Shown: positions 16,439 through 25,341 of the stretch, one piece after another
Layout: every line of letters begins with the position of its first letter
Numbering within the stretch: position 1 is the first letter of the stretch
Origin: Microbacterium sufflavum
GTDB lineage: Bacteria; Actinomycetota; Actinomycetes; Actinomycetales; Microbacteriaceae
Length of the DNA stretch: 64,000 bases
Assembly: GCF_023101165.1 (NCBI RefSeq)
Contig: NZ_CP078076.1
Location: forward strand, 1,488,001-1,552,000
Direction of reading: 5' to 3'
Position numbers and translations under genes: made by a program
The notes under the pieces: generated by a model
The model's database searches: none
Told to the model about the DNA's origin: nothing
Seen by the model: the letters and a program-made list of their open reading frames with translations, nothing else

Positions 16439-17748
16439 CGGCGCCGAGCGCGCGACCGCTCTGGAAGGGTCGGGCTCTCGCGCTGGTCGGGATCGTGCTG
16501 GTCGCGTTCTCGCTGCGGTCCGCGGTCGCCTCGCTGTCTCCCGTGCTCGACCACGTCGCGGAGGACTTCCCGGTCTCGTCCGTGATCGTGGGGCTGATCG
16601 GGGCGGCGCCGCCGGTGTGCTTCGCGCTGTTCGGCCTGCTGACGCCGCTGTTCGAGCGTCGGTTCGGCCTGGAGCGGATGGCCGTCGTGGCGATCGTGCT
16701 GATGGCGGCCGGGATGCTGCTGCGCGGTCTGGCCCCGGACTCGTGGAGCCTGCTCGCGGCGACGGCCGTGGTGTTCGCGGGGGTCGGTTCGGGCAACGTG
16801 CTGCTGCCGCCGCTGGTGAAGAAGTACTTCGCCGACCGTCTCGGCGTCATGATGACCGCGTACTCGACCACGCTCGCGGTCTCCACGTTCCTGCCGCCGC
16901 TGGTCGCGGTGCCCGTGGCCGACTCGCTCGGCTGGCGCATCTCCCTCGGCATGTGGGGCGTGGTGGCGGCGCTGGCGCTCGTGCCCTGGGTCACGCTGCT
17001 GGTGCGCACGCGCGGGGAGCGCGATCGTCCGATGCCCACCGAGCTCCTGACGCCCGACCCGACCGACGGCGTGGACGATGTGCGCGACGCGGTCGCCGCC
17101 TCGACCGGACCGATCACGACCCAGTCGGCGAGCCCGCGCGTGTTCGGGCGGCTCTGGCGGCTGCCGCTGGCGTGGGCCCTCGCGCTCGTGTTCGGCACCT
17201 CGTCGACCATGGCGTACGTGGCGTTCGCGTGGCTGCCGACGATCCTGGTCGACCTGGGTGGCGTCAGCCCGGCGACCGGGGGCTTCCTGCTGTCGCTGTT
17301 CGCTCTGGTCGGGCTGCCCTGCTCGATGCTGGTGCCCGTGCTCGTGGTGCGGTTCCAGGCGACGCGGCCGCTGTTCCTGGTGGCGGTCGCGGCCGGACTG
17401 GTGGGGCTGCTCGGGCTGCTGCTCCTGCCGACCGTGGCGCTGCCGCTGTGGGTGGCGATCTTCGGCCTCACGGCCATCATGTTCCCGCTGAGCCTGGTGC
17501 TGCTGAGCATCCGTGCCCGCACGCCCGAGAGCGCCGTCGCGCTGAGCGGCTTCGTGCAGAGCATCGGCTATGCGATCGCGGCTGTCTTCCCGCTGCTGGT
17601 GGGGTTGCTGCATGAGACGACCGGCGGGTGGCAGGTGCCGCTGCTGGTCGTCGCCGCGGTGCTCGTGGTGTCGATCCCCGCGGGTATCGTCGCCGGTCGC
17701 CGCCGCACGATCGAAGACGAGTGGGAGCGCCGGCACGGCCGCTGGTGA
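16435..17748 (+). CDS. MFS transporter, CynX/NimT-type
   Basis: Twelve-helix carrier of about 437 residues. The features LRSAVASLSPVLDHV, GNVLLPPLVKKYF and VALSGFVQSIGYAIAAVFPLLVGLLHE match the CynX/NimT (cyanate/nitroimidazole) group of MFS proteins. It starts at ATG 16435, inside the purF stop, so it is translated with the purine genes. Context makes a purine-related or nitrogen-compound substrate possible, but nothing in the sequence proves it. Confidence 0.85.
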   Translation: MTAPSARPLWKGRALALVGIVLVAFSLRSAVASLSPVLDHVAEDFPVSSVIVGLIGAAPPVCFALFGLLTPLFERRFGLERMAVVAIVLMAAGMLLRGLAPDSWSLLAATAVVFAGVGSGNVLLPPLVKKYFADRLGVMMTAYSTTLAVSTFLPPLVAVPVADSLGWRISLGMWGVVAALALVPWVTLLVRTRGERDRPMPTELLTPDPTDGVDDVRDAVAASTGPITTQSASPRVFGRLWRLPLAWALALVFGTSSTMAYVAFAWLPTILVDLGGVSPATGGFLLSLFALVGLPCSMLVPVLVVRFQATRPLFLVAVAAGLVGLLGLLLLPTVALPLWVAIFGLTAIMFPLSLVLLSIRARTPESAVALSGFVQSIGYAIAAVFPLLVGLLHETTGGWQVPLLVVAAVLVVSIPAGIVAGRRRTIEDEWERRHGRW

Positions 17749-17826
17749 CGAGGGCCGCGAGGCGGTAATCTAACGTGTTACCTCTCTTTGCGTGGCGGTC
17801 TGCACCGCCGGAAAGCGGTGTGCCCG

Positions 17827-18132
17827 ATGGACATGACATCACCATCCCGAGTCAGGACCGGTGCGGCGACCCCGCAGCCGGACGAACCCGGTGAGCGCTT
17901 CCTCAGCATCTCCAGCGTCGTCATCGCGGTCGTCTCCCTCGTGTGCGGCTTCGCCCTGTTCCCGCCGCTGGTCGGGGTGATCGCCGGGCTCCTCGGTCGG
18001 CAGCGCGAGCCGCGCGGACATGCGATCGCGGCGTGGGGCATCGCGCTCAACCTCGTGGTCCTGCTCGGCTGGGTGGTGCTGCTGGCGGTGCTCGTGCTCA
18101 CCGGCACCCTGACCGCGCTTCTGCATCCGTAA
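17827..18132 (+). CDS. DUF4190-type small membrane protein
   Basis: About 101 residues: a hydrophilic N-terminus, then two hydrophobic segments joined by GLLGRQREPRGHAIAAWGIALN, the recognisable DUF4190 pattern. Function unknown. The ATG at 17827 is preferred to an upstream TTG. A TAATCT at 17766 could be its -10. A strong bidirectional terminator separates it from the convergent DUF3073 gene. Confidence 0.7.
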   Translation: MDMTSPSRVRTGAATPQPDEPGERFLSISSVVIAVVSLVCGFALFPPLVGVIAGLLGRQREPRGHAIAAWGIALNLVVLLGWVVLLAVLVLTGTLTALLHP

Positions 18133-18146
18133 CGGCCCGGACACGA

Positions 18147-18177
18147 CGAAACACCCGCACGAGGTGCGGGTGTTTCG
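18147..18177. terminator. Bidirectional terminator
   Basis: A perfect 14-bp stem, CGAAACACCCGCAC paired with GTGCGGGTGTTTCG, with a GAG loop. It lies between two convergent genes 55 bp apart. The stem base itself carries AAA/TTT. Confidence 0.85.
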
Positions 18178-18187
18178 AACCGGGAGG

Positions 18188-18379
18188 CTAGGCCTTCTCT
18201 AGTTCGTCTTCGTCTTCGTCCGCGTACTCATCGGCCCACTTGTCGACGTAGGCGTCTTCGTCGGAGTCGCTCGAATGCCCGAGCTCGCGCTCCAGCGCCG
18301 AGTAGTTCACCGACGGACTGTACGCCTTGAGTTCGCGGGCGATCTTTGTGTGTTTCGCCTTCTGACGGCCACGGCCCAT
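18188..18379 (-). CDS. DUF3073 family protein
   Basis: A 63-residue actinobacterial signature protein. The basic N-terminus MGRGRQKAKHTKIARELKAYSP is followed by a strongly acidic tail rich in Asp and Glu. Function unknown. It is characteristically encoded near purine genes in Actinobacteria, as here. A GAGGGGG lies upstream of the ATG as ribosome site, and TTAACT (minus strand, 18399-18404) may be its -10. Confidence 0.93.
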   Translation of the reverse strand: MGRGRQKAKHTKIARELKAYSPSVNYSALERELGHSSDSDEDAYVDKWADEYADEDEDELEKA

Positions 18380-18528
18380 GCCTGAGACCCCCTCACGAGT
18401 TAAGCTGCGGGCAGACGGGCGCCCGAGTCATTCACGACACCGGCTCGCGGCCGGTAAGAGTAGCATTCAGAATAGCATGCGGGGAACACGCCCTGGCCGA
18501 TGCCGGGCCGCCGAAGGGAGCGATCTTC

Positions 18529-19071
18529 ATGACCGACAGCACCTCGAACCCCTCCGATGAGGCCACGCAGAACGCAGCGCTGCAGAAGGCGGTGATCGTC
18601 GGCATCCAGGTGGATCAGGATCCGCGCGTGCTCGACGAGGCCGTCCGCTTCGCCCGCCTGCTGAACGCGCCGCTGGTGGTCGCGCACGTCGACGTCACCC
18701 GCTTCGTGACCTACGAGGACCCCGACGGCTACGTGCACTCGGCGCCGATCGACATCAACTTCGACGCGGGAGCGGCGGAGTTCGAAGCGGTCGAGGCCGC
18801 CGCTGCCACCCAGCTGCGCGACCGCGGCATCACCTGGACCGCCCGTCAGCTCGTCGGCGATCCGGCGCTGGCGATCAAGCAGCTCGCGAACAAGCTCGAT
18901 GCGCAGTTGATCGTGGTCGGCACGCGCAAGCGCGGCCTCGGCGAGTCCATCCGGGAGTTCTTCACCGGCTCGGTGGCGGCACGTCTCACGCATCGCCAGC
19001 ATCGCTCGGTGCTCGTGGTGCCGCTGGGCGAGCTCGTGCCCGACGACCAGAAGGAGATCTGGCCCGAGTAG
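18529..19071 (+). CDS. Universal stress protein (UspA family)
   Basis: A 180-residue single-domain Usp. The beta-alpha start is AVIVGIQVDQDPRVLDEAVRFAR. The ATP-binding C-terminal segment is LIVVGTRKRGLGESIREFFTGS followed by VAARLTHRQHRSVLVVP, a G-rich motif close to G-2X-G-9X-G(S/T). The ATG at 18529 is chosen because AAGGGAG lies ten bases upstream. Two TAGCAT hexamers at 18461 and 18473 are candidate -10 boxes. It likely supports stress or growth-arrest survival. Confidence 0.9.
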   Translation: MTDSTSNPSDEATQNAALQKAVIVGIQVDQDPRVLDEAVRFARLLNAPLVVAHVDVTRFVTYEDPDGYVHSAPIDINFDAGAAEFEAVEAAAATQLRDRGITWTARQLVGDPALAIKQLANKLDAQLIVVGTRKRGLGESIREFFTGSVAARLTHRQHRSVLVVPLGELVPDDQKEIWPE

Positions 19072-19078
19072 CCGGACA

Positions 19079-19126
19079 GACGCGAGAGGGCCCCGTCGAC
19101 CGTTGTCGACGGGGCCCTCTCGCGTC
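19079..19126 (+). terminator. Strong hairpin terminator after universal stress gene
   Basis: A perfect 22-bp stem beginning GACGCGAGAGGGCCCC, with a CGTT loop, starts 8 bp after the stop codon. The next 150 bp to the PadR stop hold no feature I can support. Confidence 0.85.
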
Positions 19127-19276
19127 AGCCCGTGTGGATGACGATGCCGCGTGCCGGTGCGAGGGGGCGCTCCGGCGGGGATGCCGTTGCCGCGGTCGTG
19201 GGCGCCGGGAGCTGCGGAGCGGACCGATCCGCCGCCGGTGTCGGACGCGCGGGCGGGTCCACCGGCGGCGGGGTGT

Positions 19277-19903
19277 TCACGATCCCGACCGGCTCAGGCC
19301 CGCGGTGACGCCGCGCGCGGCCTCGTCGAGGGCGTTCTCGAGCTCGGTGACGATCGTCGCGGGGAGCAGCCCGCCCTTCGCCACGTGCGTGCGCAGGTCG
19401 GTGCGGACGCGTGCCCGGAACGCGTTGATGATCGCGTCCGCGCGGTGGAGCTCGTCGCGGCTCGTGAGGCGCGCGTCGTCGGTCTCCGTCCGGGGGCGGC
19501 TCTTCGCCGCGGCCCTGTCGTCCTTCGCCGCGGTCGCGAGGTCGGCCCGCAGGCTCTTCATCGCCTCCTGCACGCTCTGGCGCACCTCGTTCGCGATCAG
19601 GCGCACCGAGTCGGTGATGCCCGCCTCGATACCCGCGAGGTCGGCCTCGCGCGAGGCGAGCTCGGCGCGTCCGGCCTCGGTGATCGCGTAGATCGTGGTG
19701 CGGCCGTCGACGGTCTTGGTCACGAGGCCCTCCTCTTCCAGCTTCGCGAGGCGCGGGTAGATGGTCCCGGCGCTGGGCGTGTAGGTGCCGCCCGTGCGAT
19801 CGGTGAGCGACTGGATGATGCCGTAGCCGTGCTGCGGCGACTCGGCCAGCAGCGACAGCAGATACAGCCGCAGGTCGCCGTGCGAGAAGACCGCGGGAGT
19901 CAT
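19277..19903 (-). CDS. PadR-family transcriptional regulator
   Basis: A 208-residue winged-helix repressor. HTH and wing: LRLYLLSLLAESPQHGYGI, GTYTPSAGTIYPRLAKLEEEGLV and YAITEAGRAEL. A long helical C-terminal domain would mediate dimerisation. The ATG at 19903 overlaps the DUF4097 stop (ATGA) and has GGAGG upstream. It probably regulates its own operon through the ATATCG dyads upstream of the DUF4097 gene. Confidence 0.92.
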   Translation of the reverse strand: MTPAVFSHGDLRLYLLSLLAESPQHGYGIIQSLTDRTGGTYTPSAGTIYPRLAKLEEEGLVTKTVDGRTTIYAITEAGRAELASREADLAGIEAGITDSVRLIANEVRQSVQEAMKSLRADLATAAKDDRAAAKSRPRTETDDARLTSRDELHRADAIINAFRARVRTDLRTHVAKGGLLPATIVTELENALDEAARGVTAGLSRSGS

Positions 19904-20742
19904 GCTTCCTCCCATTCGGGGTCGTCGGCGATCGAGGCCGGAGTGCGGCGCAGCACCGTGACCCCGCCGGAGACGGAGTTGGCGCGCAGGTCGACGAAGC
20001 GCCCGGCGAGCTCGCCCGTGGTGCCGGTGTAGTTGCTCGGACCGGACGAGCTGCGCTCGACGCCGTCGATCAGGAGGCGGCCGCTGAGCGAGCGGATCAC
20101 GTAGTTCGCGGCGAGCGACTCGTCGAGGCGCACGGTGGTGCCGCCCGACACCGAGTTGACGGTGATGGTGTTCACGTCGCCCGCGGCGTCGATCGTCGTG
20201 GAGCCGGAGACGATGTCGACGACCGCCTTGCGCACGGTGCCGGTCACCGCGACGTCGCCCGAGACGCTATTGGCGTTGATGGAGCCGGTGAGGCCGCGCA
20301 CCTGCACGTCGCCGGAGACGGAGTTGACGCTGAGGTCGCCGATGAGGGTGTCGACGATGATGTCGCCCGAGACGGTGTTGAGGCGGGCGTCGTTGCGGAT
20401 GCCGGAGACGAGGGCGCCGGCGCTGACGACGCCGAGGGTGAGGGCGATCGACCGGGGGACGGCGACGCTGACCTCGGCGCGCGGGCCGCCCGAGCCGAAG
20501 TTGCGGAACACCTCGAGGAAGTTGTCCCAGCCGAGCTGCGGGTGGTCGATCTCGACCTCGCCGTCGTGGGACTCGATGCGGAGGTCCTTCGTGGTGACGC
20601 CGTGCACCTCGATGCGGATGCCCGGTTCGTCGTGGGCGATGACGTCGACCTGTCCGCCGACCAGGCCGATCTTGAGCCGGGTGGCCGACTCGATGTCGAT
20701 GATGCGTTCCTCGCCGGGGTCGATGAGCCACTTCTCGGTCAT
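19900..20742 (-). CDS. DUF4097 beta-helix protein
   Basis: A 280-residue protein of DUF4097, a putative adhesin-like fold. Repeats of about 16-20 residues carry NTVSGDI, NSVSGDVQV and NSVSGGTTV, which stack as a right-handed beta-helix. It has no signal peptide, so it is probably cytoplasmic or peripheral despite the adhesin label. DUF4097 genes are often paired with a PadR or membrane-stress regulator, as here; function is unknown. The PadR gene follows with an ATGA overlap. Confidence 0.85.
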   Translation of the reverse strand: MTEKWLIDPGEERIIDIESATRLKIGLVGGQVDVIAHDEPGIRIEVHGVTTKDLRIESHDGEVEIDHPQLGWDNFLEVFRNFGSGGPRAEVSVAVPRSIALTLGVVSAGALVSGIRNDARLNTVSGDIIVDTLIGDLSVNSVSGDVQVRGLTGSINANSVSGDVAVTGTVRKAVVDIVSGSTTIDAAGDVNTITVNSVSGGTTVRLDESLAANYVIRSLSGRLLIDGVERSSSGPSNYTGTTGELAGRFVDLRANSVSGGVTVLRRTPASIADDPEWEEA

Positions 20743-20764
20743 GTGCTTCTCCTTGACTCGGAAT

Positions 20765-20814
20765 CACGATATATCGTGTGTTCCTCAGTGAACACGATAT
20801 ATCTCGATGTGTCA
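20765..20814 (-). promoter_or_regulatory. Candidate PadR operator with repeated ATATCG dyads
   Basis: CACGATATATCGTG (20765-20778) is a perfect 14-bp palindrome. A second CACGATATAT at 20793-20802 is followed by a degenerate arm. Between them GTGTTC and GAACAC form a further inverted repeat. The AT-rich block is striking in this sequence and lies just upstream of the DUF4097-padR operon. It resembles ATAT-centred PadR operators. Confidence 0.65.
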
Positions 20815-20834
20815 AGGGTGACCGCCAAGACCGC

Positions 20835-20865
20835 TTGACATTGACGTTGCGTCAACTTCTACCGT
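20835..20865 (+). promoter_or_regulatory. MerR-type promoter with 19-bp spacer
   Basis: The -35 TTGACA (20835-20840) and -10 TACCGT (20860-20865) are separated by exactly 19 bp. The spacer contains the perfect dyad TTGACG-TTG-CGTCAA at 20841-20855. This is the hallmark of a MerR-activated promoter, so the regulator downstream very probably drives its own expression. Confidence 0.85.
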
Positions 20866-20892
20866 GGAGACATCACACCGAGAGGAGGAGAC

Positions 20893-21678
20893 ATGACGAA
20901 GGCGGACTGGTCGATCCAGGAGATCGCACGGCTCGCGGGCACCACGAGCAGGACGCTGCGTCACTACGACGACATCGGCCTGCTCCCGCCCTCGCGCATC
21001 GCCGCGAACGGCTACCGGCACTACGACGGCGAGGCGCTCGTGCGACTGCAGCGCATCCTGCTGCTGCGCGAGCTCGGACTCGGACTGCCGCAGATCGCCG
21101 ACGTGCTGCGCGCCGACGCCGCACCGACCGGGGCCGCAGCCCTCGAGACCCACCTCGCGCTGCTGCGCGCGGAGCAGAACCGGCTGGCGCGGCAGATCGC
21201 GTCGGTCGAATCCACCATCACGGCATTGAGAGGAGGTGAGAACCTCATGGCAGAGAACATGTTCGACGGCTTCGACCACACCCAATACAAGGAGGAGGTC
21301 GAGGAGCGCTGGGGTCGTCAGGCCTACGCCGACAGCGACCGCTGGTGGCGCGGGATGACCGACGCCGAGCGCGCCGACTGGCAGCAGCGCGTGTCCGACC
21401 TCGGACGCGACTGGGTCGCCACGGCCGAGAGCGGTGCCGACCCCGCGTCCCCCGAGGCGCAGGAGCTCGCGCGACGTCACGTCGAGTGGCTCACGGGCAT
21501 CCCCGGCACACCCGCCGCGGCGCCCGGCGGCGACGTGAAGGCGTACGTGACCGGGCTCGGCGAGATGTACGTCGCCGACCCGCGCTTCGGCGCGAACTAC
21601 GCGACCTCGGACGGCGGTACCCGCGGCGCCGAGTTCGTGCGCGACGCCCTCCGCATCTACGCGGACGGCAACCTCTAA
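20893..21678 (+). CDS. TipA-like MerR-family regulator with drug-binding TipAS domain
   Basis: A 261-residue regulator with an N-terminal MerR winged helix ([20 protein letters not shown], residues 6-25) and a linking coiled coil to about residue 115. The C-terminal TipAS domain (about 119-261, [18 protein letters not shown]) in TipA captures thiopeptide and other antibiotics. AGGAGGAG precedes the ATG. An internal ribosome site and ATG mark the exact domain border, implying a separate short product. The ligand is unknown, but a multidrug-sensing role is likely. Confidence 0.93.
   Translation: MTKADWSIQEIARLAGTTSRTLRHYDDIGLLPPSRIAANGYRHYDGEALVRLQRILLLRELGLGLPQIADVLRADAAPTGAAALETHLALLRAEQNRLARQIASVESTITALRGGENLMAENMFDGFDHTQYKEEVEERWGRQAYADSDRWWRGMTDAERADWQQRVSDLGRDWVATAESGADPASPEAQELARRHVEWLTGIPGTPAAAPGGDVKAYVTGLGEMYVADPRFGANYATSDGGTRGAEFVRDALRIYADGNL
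21231..21249 (+). promoter_or_regulatory. Internal ribosome binding site and start for a stand-alone TipAS domain
   Basis: AGGAGGTGA, a near-perfect complement to the 16S rRNA tail, lies seven bases before an in-frame ATG at 21247. Translation from it would give the last 143 residues, the TipAS domain alone. Streptomyces tipA makes long and short forms in this way. Confidence 0.8.
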
Positions 21679-21690
21679 CGGGTCCGGCCC

Positions 21691-21724
21691 GTCGCCCCGC
21701 TCCTGTCACCGGGAGCGGGGCGAC
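21691..21724. terminator. Bidirectional terminator
   Basis: GTCGCCCCGCTCC and GGAGCGGGGCGAC form a 13-bp perfect stem between the tipA-like gene and the convergent hydrolase gene. Confidence 0.75.
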
Positions 21725-21734
21725 AGGCACAGGC

Positions 21735-22496
21735 TCAGCCGGACGCCGAGCCGAGGTGACGGGCGAAGAAGCGAGCGGCGTCCTCCGCGGCGAAGGCCGG
21801 AACACCGGTGTGGCCGCCGAGGTTCGCCTGGAGAGTCTTCTCCGCCGAGGCGAACGCATCGAACAGCTCGAGCGCCATCGCGCGGTCGTTGCCCTCGTCG
21901 TCCCATTGCAGGAGCACGTGCACGGGGATCGTGATCCGTCGGGCCTCGGCGAAGGTCGCGCGCGGCACGTAGCTCCCGGCGAACAGGCCCGCGGCGACGA
22001 TCCGCGGGTCGACAGCGGCCAGGCGCGTCGCGACCGCGATCACCCCGCCCGAGATCCCGACGCGCTCGCCGATCTCCGGCAGTGCGAGCACCGCGTCCAT
22101 GGTCCGCTGCCACTCGGGCACCGCCGCGTCGACGAGCGGCAGGATCAGCCGATCGATCACGTCCTCCCCGGGCTTCTCACCCGCCGCGAGAGCGCGGACC
22201 AGGTCGGTGCGGGCCTCGGCGGCGCCGGGCAGCGGGGGACGCTCGCCGGCGCCGGGAAGCTCGATCGCGACGGCGGCGAACCCCTGGGCCGCACACGCCC
22301 GCGCCCGGCCGGCGAGACGAGCGCGCATGCGCTGCAGGCCGAAGCCGCCGGGCTGCCCCAGCAGGACGAGCGGAACGGGGGTGTCGGGGGAGGCGGTGAC
22401 GGGGGTCCAGAGCACGCCGGGGACGCCCCCGAGGACGAACTCGCGTTCGATGACGCCGTCGCTGAGACGCGGCGCCGAGGTGAAGTGCATGGTCAT
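21735..22496 (-). CDS. Alpha/beta-fold hydrolase
   Basis: About 253 residues, resembling the dienelactone-hydrolase branch. The strand [13 protein letters not shown] leads to the oxyanion region; the likely nucleophile elbow is GISGG. An Asp in [11 protein letters not shown] and a His in LGGHTGVP could complete the triad. The ATG at 22496 is preferred to an upstream one because GAAAGG sits about 8 bases before it. Cytoplasmic; substrate unknown. Divergent from a small membrane gene. Confidence 0.82.
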   Translation of the reverse strand: MTMHFTSAPRLSDGVIEREFVLGGVPGVLWTPVTASPDTPVPLVLLGQPGGFGLQRMRARLAGRARACAAQGFAAVAIELPGAGERPPLPGAAEARTDLVRALAAGEKPGEDVIDRLILPLVDAAVPEWQRTMDAVLALPEIGERVGISGGVIAVATRLAAVDPRIVAAGLFAGSYVPRATFAEARRITIPVHVLLQWDDEGNDRAMALELFDAFASAEKTLQANLGGHTGVPAFAAEDAARFFARHLGSASG

Positions 22497-22630
22497 GGTC
22501 GTACCTTTCGGCCGACACCACCTCCTCGCCTCGGGCACGGGCTCCCAGGCTACCGCGCGGTCGAGGGCGGACGCCGTACCGAATCCGGACGGCGGCGCGC
22601 AAGGGGGCGCTCCGCGGCGACGCCCGGGCG

Positions 22631-22636
22631 TAGGGT
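22631..22636 (+). promoter_or_regulatory. -10 box of leaderless small membrane gene
   Basis: TAGGGT, six bases before the ATG at 22643. Confidence 0.45.
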
Positions 22637-22642
22637 CGGGTC

Positions 22643-23014
22643 ATGGTCCACCGACGTCGGCGCTCGAACGCCGCGCCGCTGTTCGTCGCCGCGGCCGCCG
22701 CTTACACGGCGAACTGCGCCCTCGGCGCCTCGGTCGCCCTCCGCCTGGTCGACACCCGGAACTTCCGGTGGCTGCACCACGCGCTCTACATCGCCACCTG
22801 CGCGACCGCGGCGCTCGCCGCCAGCGCCGGGCTGTGGGGCGAGCCGCGTCGCCCCAGCCGCCGCGCCGCCCTCGCCCTGCTCCCCGCGGCCGCGCCGCTC
22901 GCCGCGATCCCGTACCTCGGCACGCACACGCGCCGCCACCCGCTCGTGGCGCTGGCCGCCGCGCCCTTCGTCCTCGCGGGACTGCTGCTCTCCCGCTCCG
23001 CCGACCGGAAGTGA
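22643..23014 (+). CDS. Small membrane protein, unknown function
   Basis: A 123-residue basic protein with four hydrophobic stretches ([48 protein letters not shown] and [17 protein letters not shown]). I do not recognise a family. It precedes the nitroreductase gene by 4 bp, so the two are co-transcribed, probably from a leaderless start. Confidence 0.6.
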   Translation: MVHRRRRSNAAPLFVAAAAAYTANCALGASVALRLVDTRNFRWLHHALYIATCATAALAASAGLWGEPRRPSRRAALALLPAAAPLAAIPYLGTHTRRHPLVALAAAPFVLAGLLLSRSADRK

Positions 23015-23018
23015 ACGC

Positions 23019-23819
23019 ATGGAACTCCTCGACGCCATCCGCCGCCGCAAGACCACCAACGGCCCGTTCCTGCCCGACCCCGTGTCGGAGGAGCACCAGC
23101 GCATCCTGCTGGAGGCGGCAGGGCGGGCGCCGTCGCAGCTGAACAGCCAGCCGTGGCGCTTCGTGGTGATCGAGAACCGCGACACCATCGAGCAGATCGC
23201 GCGCATCTCGGGCGAGAGCATGACCGAGGCGATGTCGAACGGCACCTTCTTCGAGCGCTACAAGCCGTACTTCCGGTTCAGCGAGGAGGAGATGGAGCAG
23301 AAGCGCAGCGGGATGCTGTTCGACAAGCTCCCCGCTCCGCTGCGGCCGTTCACCTCGCAGGTGTTCACGAAGCGGGGCCAGACGCTCATGAACACGTTCG
23401 GGGTGCCGAAGACGCTGGGCTCGGAGAACCGCAAGCTCGTGGCAGGGTCGCCGCTGCTTCTCGGGGTGATGCTCGACCGCAGCGAATACCGGCCGGGACA
23501 GCTGTCGTCGTTCTACTCCGTGTTCAGCATGGGGGCCGCGATGGAGAACGTGTGGCTCACCACGGTCGAGCTCGGGATGGGCATCCAGTTCATCTCCTTC
23601 CCGATGGAGGTGCCGGGGCGCTGGGACGAGATCGTGTCACTGCTGCGCGTGCCCGACGACCTGGAGCTCATGGCCGTGTACCGGCTGGGGTACCTGCCGC
23701 CCGAGCAGCGGCGCCCGGCGATCGACTGGTCGAGCAGCCAGCGCAAGCTCGCGTCGCAGTACGTGTTCCGCGAGAGCTGCGACACCCCGCAGCAGGGGTG
23801 GGACGAGCCGCTGCGCTGA
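23019..23819 (+). CDS. Nitroreductase-family flavoprotein
   Basis: A 266-residue FMN-dependent oxidoreductase. FMN-binding segments are [17 protein letters not shown] near the N-terminus, [21 protein letters not shown], and [20 protein letters not shown]. It is longer than minimal nitroreductases (about 200 residues) owing to a middle insertion (residues about 75-130). It would reduce nitro-aromatics, quinones or flavin-like substrates with NAD(P)H; the natural substrate is unknown. Confidence 0.9.
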   Translation: MELLDAIRRRKTTNGPFLPDPVSEEHQRILLEAAGRAPSQLNSQPWRFVVIENRDTIEQIARISGESMTEAMSNGTFFERYKPYFRFSEEEMEQKRSGMLFDKLPAPLRPFTSQVFTKRGQTLMNTFGVPKTLGSENRKLVAGSPLLLGVMLDRSEYRPGQLSSFYSVFSMGAAMENVWLTTVELGMGIQFISFPMEVPGRWDEIVSLLRVPDDLELMAVYRLGYLPPEQRRPAIDWSSSQRKLASQYVFRESCDTPQQGWDEPLR

Positions 23820-23902
23820 CGCGTTCGCGCGGGCCGGATCGGGTGGCGGCGAAAGTCGGGGAGTGCTTTCGGGCCTGTCTCGGTGCGTGATGGTTTCGGG
23901 AC

Positions 23903-23938
23903 GCTGGCCGGCCGCGCTGTTCGCCGCGGCCGGCCAGC
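23903..23938. terminator. Long bidirectional hairpin between convergent genes
   Basis: GCTGGCCGGCCGCG pairs perfectly with CGCGGCCGGCCAGC around an 8-base loop. It separates the nitroreductase gene from the convergent MFS exporter. Confidence 0.8.
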
Positions 23939-23946
23939 TGGTGCTT

Positions 23947-25341
23947 TCAGTGGGTGCCAGCTGCACGGCGTGGCAGCAGGGGGAGGGTGAGCAGCGAAAG
24001 CGCGGTGCAGACGAGCACGATGAACAAGCAGACCAAGAGCCCGGCTTGTGGTGAGGTGCCCCCGGCTGCGCCGAGGTAGCTGATCGAGATGACGGCAGCA
24101 CCGATCGCGGTCGCGATCTGCTGCGCGGCATTCAGCGCTCCGCTGGCACTCCCGGTTTCGGAGTCGTCGACGTCGCCCAGTGCGACGGCGAACACGGTTC
24201 CGAACCCGCATCCCATCCCCAGACCGCAGATGAACAGCGGGATCGCCACCAGCCACGGCGAGCCGCTGGCGAGGGCGATGACCGCGAGGTAGCCGCTGAC
24301 TCCGACGAGGAGCAGCACCAGGCCGATGAGCAGGAGACGTCGACCGAGCTTGGGGATGAGCGCACGCGTGGAGAAGGACGCGGCGATGATCCCGACTGAC
24401 GCGGCCGCGACGATAGCTGCTGCGGGAAGCACGGCCAGGCCGAGTCCGATTTGCAGATAGAGCGTCGTGGCGAACAGCACTCCCGCGGTGACGGCGAAGA
24501 ACCCGACGCCCACGACGACCCCCGCGGTGAAGGATCGCTTGCGGAAGAGTGACGGCGCGAGCAGCGGGTGCCGTGCTCGACGCTGTTGGGCCACGAACGC
24601 GGCCAGTGCGGCGATCCCGAGCGCGCCCAGGAGAACAGGCCACCACGGCGTGAGCGGCGCCTGGAGCAGGGTCAGCGCGCCGAGGACGCCGAGCAGCCCG
24701 ACGCTGAGGAGGATCACCGCCAGAGGATCGAGCGTGACCGCCGCATCGGCCTCGATTCGGGGCAACGTGCGGATGGCAAGCACGAGCAGGGCGGCCGCGA
24801 CGAGAACGTTCACGACGAACACGGCACGCCAGCCAAGGCCGAGGGGGTCGGCTGAGATGACGAGTCCGGCGAGGACGGGACCACTGATCGAGCTGACAGC
24901 CATGAGCGGGCCGAACAGTCCGAAGACGGGACCGAGTTTGTCTCGCGGGAAGGAGCGCAGCAGGAGCGTGAAGCCCTGCGGGATCATCAGTGCACCGAAC
25001 GCGCCTTGGATGACGCGGAACAACACGAGCGTGCCGGCGGTGGGGGCGAACGCGCACAGGGCGGATGCCGCCCCGAAGCCGCACAGGCCGATCAGGAACA
25101 CCCGACGAGCTCCGTGCCGGTCGCCCAGACGGGCGCCGAGAACCAGCATGGAGCCGAGGGCGAGCGCATAGGACGCGCCCAGCCAGGGAGCCAGCCAGTC
25201 CGGAGCGCCGAACGCTTCCAGGATCGAAGGCGTGGCGATGTTCGTGACGGTTGAGCTCAGAAGGTCGATGACGTCTGCAACGAGCACGACGGCGAAGATC
25301 AGCCAACGAGCGAGAGGGGAAGGGTAAGTGTTTTCACGCAC
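23947..25341 (-). CDS. DHA2-family MFS multidrug exporter
   Basis: About 464 residues with 14 predicted helices. Family marks: DLLSSTVTNIATPSI (motif D1-like), LGARLGDRHGARRVFLIG (motif A) and RVIQGAFGALMIPQG (motif B/C). It most resembles EmrB/QacA-type drug exporters. The frame is open upstream to 25497, but the GTG at 25341 starts at a sensible distance before helix 1; this start is uncertain. Local base usage is less GC-extreme than in its neighbours, and no regulator is adjacent, so it may be a later acquisition. The 193 bp upstream hold only a short ACCTCGTGAGGT palindrome (25508-25519). Confidence 0.85.
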   Translation of the reverse strand: MRENTYPSPLARWLIFAVVLVADVIDLLSSTVTNIATPSILEAFGAPDWLAPWLGASYALALGSMLVLGARLGDRHGARRVFLIGLCGFGAASALCAFAPTAGTLVLFRVIQGAFGALMIPQGFTLLLRSFPRDKLGPVFGLFGPLMAVSSISGPVLAGLVISADPLGLGWRAVFVVNVLVAAALLVLAIRTLPRIEADAAVTLDPLAVILLSVGLLGVLGALTLLQAPLTPWWPVLLGALGIAALAAFVAQQRRARHPLLAPSLFRKRSFTAGVVVGVGFFAVTAGVLFATTLYLQIGLGLAVLPAAAIVAAASVGIIAASFSTRALIPKLGRRLLLIGLVLLLVGVSGYLAVIALASGSPWLVAIPLFICGLGMGCGFGTVFAVALGDVDDSETGSASGALNAAQQIATAIGAAVISISYLGAAGGTSPQAGLLVCLFIVLVCTALSLLTLPLLPRRAAGTH

